This document shows, one piece after another, positions 36,387 to 38,318 of a stretch of 38,318 nucleotides of DNA. A model generated the notes under the pieces. That model had not been told where the DNA came from. It made no database searches and worked only from the letters and a program-made list of their open reading frames with translations. Location of the stretch: assembly GCA_900554645.1 (NCBI GenBank), contig USIE01000010.1, forward strand, positions 1-38,318. Reading direction: 5' to 3'. A program made the position numbers and the translations under genes. Positions within the stretch are counted from its first letter, which is position 1. Every line of letters starts with the position of its first letter. This DNA is from an uncultured Collinsella sp. GTDB lineage: Bacteria > Actinomycetota > Coriobacteriia > Coriobacteriales > Coriobacteriaceae.

Positions 36387-36505
36387 AGGGGCGCGTCCCG
36401 ACGCTTTGCTCGCTACTGCGGACAGTCCTGCGCAAGACGGACAGCACATTAAGTGCTGTCCTTTGCGTGCGGAACTTGTATCGAGCAAAGCGTCGGGCCG
36501 CTCCT
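36387..36505 (-). ncRNA. Structured palindromic element B, same family as element A
   Basis: Read on the minus strand: a 16-bp perfect stem (36482-36497 with 36397-36412), extended outward by seven further pairs with one G-T; then TTCCGCACG (36466-36474); a 9-bp hairpin (36453-36461 with 36439-36447) with loop TTAAT; then CAGGACT (36424-36430). The order and unpaired motifs match element A while the stem sequences differ. It begins 10 nt after the valS stop. No gene on the minus strand follows it within reach, so if transcribed it would be a free RNA or antisense to the valS end. Confidence 0.55.
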
Positions 36506-36602
36506 AGTGCGGTTACATGGCTGCTTGCAACTGGTAGGTTAGGGCCACCTGGTTGTGGCCTTGATCTCGCTGCAAGCGGATATAGGCTGATATTGTCAAC
36601 GC

Positions 36603-36634
36603 GAGGGGCTCATTCTTTTTGGTGGGCCTCTTTT
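36603..36634 (+). terminator. Possible terminator before folC
   Basis: GAGG (36603-36606) pairs with CCTC (36627-36630), and after a two-base bulge CTCA pairs with TGGG, followed by TTTTCTG. A weak hairpin, 23 nt before the folC ATG; it may end the valS transcript or act as a leader attenuator. Confidence 0.4.
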
Positions 36635-36656
36635 CTGTTATGGGGGACTTTGGGTT

Positions 36657-38000
36657 ATGGCTAAGCGTTCTGGGTCGTATGTCGTTCCTTTCTCGTTTGA
36701 GCTGCTTTCGTTTGATGAGGCTGTGGGACTTGCTGCTGATACAGGGCGGATTTCTGGGGATGCTGGTCCTCTGCTCGAGACGGTTGTCGATATGCTCGAT
36801 GAGCTGGGACGTCCGGATGAGTATTTCGATTGCATTCAGGTTGCCGGCACTAATGGCAAGACTTCGACCACGCGTTTTTCGGCCGCTATCCTTCGCGGCG
36901 AGGGGCTCAAGACCGCGCTGTATACGTCGCCGCAGCTTGTTCGCTATCCCGAGCGCATGGAGGTTGACGGGCGCGTTGTGAGTGACGAGGCGTTTGCTCG
37001 AGGCGTTTCTGCTGCCGTTGAGGCGGGGCGCCGCGTGAATGCTCGTCGTGTGGCGGCGGGGGAGCGCGCCTATACCATCACCCCGTTTGACCTGCTGACG
37101 GCTGCCGCACTTGTGGTGTTTGCCGAGGCCGCGGTGGATGTTGCCGTGCTTGAGGTTGGCATGGGCGGACGTTGGGATGCAACGAGTGCGACCGATCCTG
37201 TGGCCGTCGCCATTACGGGCATTGGGCTTGACCATATGAAGGTCCTTGGCGATACGCTCGAGGCTATTGCGGGGGAGAAGGCTGCGGTTATTAAGCCTGG
37301 GCGCTTGGTTGTTTTGGGCGAGGGTACGCACGAGGCGAGTGTTCAGCGCGTGATGGATGCGCGTTGTCGCGAGTGCGGCGTTGTTCCGCTCGTGGTGAAT
37401 CATGTCACGACCAAGGTGCCGGCGCATGTGGGCGATACGGTGGAGTTTGGCTGTACCACATCGCGTGCGATTTACACATCGAGCATGGTCAAGCCGGCGT
37501 ATCAGCCGCAGAATGCTGCGTGCGCGATTATGCTGTGCGAGGGGTATCTGGGCCGCGAGCTCGATCACGACAAGCTCGATGCTTCGCTTATGGGTTGCCC
37601 CACGCCGGGCCGATTTGATGTTCTGGGAACTGATCCGCTCAAGCTGATCGACGCCTGCCATAACCCTCAGAGCTGCGAGAACTTTGTGAGCGCGCTGGAC
37701 GAGATCGATCCGTGCGTGGAGAATCGCCCCACGCTGCTGTGCGCCGCGCTGGCCGACAAGGACGTGGCGGGCATCGTCGACGTACTGATCCCGGCCTTCC
37801 CGCGCGTGGTCGTGACCCAGACCGATTCCGATCGCGCCTTGCCGGCAGAGGAGCTCGCCGCCCTAGTGGACGCCGACAAGCTCGCGGGTGTGTATCCCAG
37901 CGTGCCCGAGGCCCTCGCGGCCCTCGATGCCGCGGGCGAGCCCTTCGTAGCAGCCGGCACCATCACCCTAGCCGGCGAAGTAGCGGGGCTGCTCCGTTAA
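36657..38000 (+). CDS. folC: Folylpolyglutamate synthase / dihydrofolate synthase
   Basis: 447 aa. Mur-ligase-like ATPase: CIQVAGTNGKTSTTRFSAAI (P-loop, about residue 60), ALYTSPQLVRYPERM, VLEVGMGGRWDATSATDP and GIGLDHMKVLGDT in the central domain, then the C-terminal ligase domain with PGRFDVLGTDPLKLIDACHN. It adds glutamate to (dihydro)folate, and may also join dihydropteroate with glutamate. The first half uses less favoured codons (more T at third positions) than valS. The ATG follows TGGGGGACTTTGGGTT. A valS-folC order is common in Gram-positive bacteria. Confidence 0.93.
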   Translation: MAKRSGSYVVPFSFELLSFDEAVGLAADTGRISGDAGPLLETVVDMLDELGRPDEYFDCIQVAGTNGKTSTTRFSAAILRGEGLKTALYTSPQLVRYPERMEVDGRVVSDEAFARGVSAAVEAGRRVNARRVAAGERAYTITPFDLLTAAALVVFAEAAVDVAVLEVGMGGRWDATSATDPVAVAITGIGLDHMKVLGDTLEAIAGEKAAVIKPGRLVVLGEGTHEASVQRVMDARCRECGVVPLVVNHVTTKVPAHVGDTVEFGCTTSRAIYTSSMVKPAYQPQNAACAIMLCEGYLGRELDHDKLDASLMGCPTPGRFDVLGTDPLKLIDACHNPQSCENFVSALDEIDPCVENRPTLLCAALADKDVAGIVDVLIPAFPRVVVTQTDSDRALPAEELAALVDADKLAGVYPSVPEALAALDAAGEPFVAAGTITLAGEVAGLLR

Positions 38001-38014
38001 CCCATCCCCTCATC

Positions 38015-38081
38015 AGTTGCGGTGATATACGGACTGTTGTACAAGTCAGAAGCCTCAAACAGTCCGTATATCACCGCAACT
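38015..38081. repeat. Copy 3 of the AGTTGCGGTGA palindromic repeat
   Basis: A perfect 24-bp inverted repeat (38015-38038 and 38058-38081) around a 19-nt loop, 14 nt after folC. It starts AGTTGCGGTGATATACGGAC. The tail at 38090-38115 (TCAATTTGGGACGGGGCTAT) matches the tail after copy 2. It may also serve folC as a transcript end, although no T-run follows at once. Confidence 0.8.
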
Positions 38082-38233
38082 CAAAAGCAGTCAATTTGGG
38101 ACGGGGCTATTTTGACTACCCTGTGCCCCGAGTTGACTCGCTTGTCACGAAATGGGCCTATTTACTACGTTTGACCGGTAACCCTCGACCATACCGAGAA
38201 TTGCGAAATCAAAACCGACGCTCCTATAAGTTG
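38082..38233. other. Non-coding stretch at right edge
   Basis: Holds the conserved tail of repeat copy 3 (to about 38115), then about 120 bases in which I see no gene, tRNA or strong hairpin. Confidence 0.5.
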
Positions 38234-38317
38234 TCAATAGGCAGTTTGCGGGAGCGCTCCCTTCAATTCGCACAGGAGCTCGTAATACCTCCTCTCCAGT
38301 TTCGTCGACCGCCGTTT
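38234..38317 (-). CDS. C-terminal end of an unidentified minus-strand frame (cut by window edge)
   Basis: A minus-strand frame enters from the right edge and runs 27 residues to a stop at 38236-38234, reading KRRSTKLERRYYELLCELKG and ending ALPQTAY. The charged, helical character is protein-like but too short to assign. A 12-bp perfect palindrome, GGGAGCGCTCCC (38250-38261), lies inside. It could also be chance. Confidence 0.25.
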   Translation of the reverse strand, partial: KRRSTKLERRYYELLCELKGALPQTAY

Positions 38318-38318
38318 C

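Overview
The window looks like chromosome from a high-GC anaerobic actinobacterium of the Coriobacteriia, most likely Collinsella or a close relative. That placement is inference from GC content, codon use, the look of the housekeeping proteins and the anaerobic hydrogen/selenium gene content; no rRNA is present to confirm it.

Left edge (1-1468): the 3' end of an IS3-family transposase, a decayed palindromic repeat, a RelB/DinJ-type antitoxin with a PIN-domain toxin on the minus strand, and an AT-rich intergenic stretch with several palindromes that leads into the metabolic cluster.

Formate-hydrogen/selenium island (1469-24104, all plus strand): a HydN-like ferredoxin; fdhF, a formate dehydrogenase H gene with an in-frame UGA selenocysteine codon at 2479-2481; then a hydrogenase-4 type operon in the E. 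coli hyf gene order, A-B-C-D-E-F-G-H-I-J. After it come a HycI maturation protease, a FocA-type formate channel, an orphan molybdopterin oxidoreductase, selA, selB, the selenocysteine tRNA gene selC (22809-22905), a MobA-like cofactor nucleotidyltransferase and a DUF3343 putative Se/S-carrier protein. Together these encode nearly everything for a membrane-bound, probably ion-translocating formate hydrogenlyase: formate uptake, the Sec/bis-MGD dehydrogenase, electron-transfer ferredoxins, [NiFe] group 4 hydrogenase with three antiporter-like subunits, nickel-site maturation, and the Sec decoding machinery for FdhF. selD and a dedicated transcription factor are not in the window.

Central region (24362-29583): glutamate dehydrogenase gdhA with its own terminator, then a two-gene xanthine-oxidase-family molybdenum hydroxylase (FAD subunit, then a fused [2Fe-2S]/Mo subunit).

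Right region (29724-38000): tRNA-Leu(UAG), trigger factor, clpP, clpX, valS and folC, a common Gram-positive proteostasis/translation neighbourhood. valS is bracketed by two large structured palindromic elements in opposite orientation. They share short conserved unpaired motifs and an identical loop, while their stems differ in sequence yet still pair. This is the strongest candidate for an undescribed element here. A second palindrome family (arms beginning AGTTGCGGTGA) occurs at least three times, at 190, 22686 and 38015.
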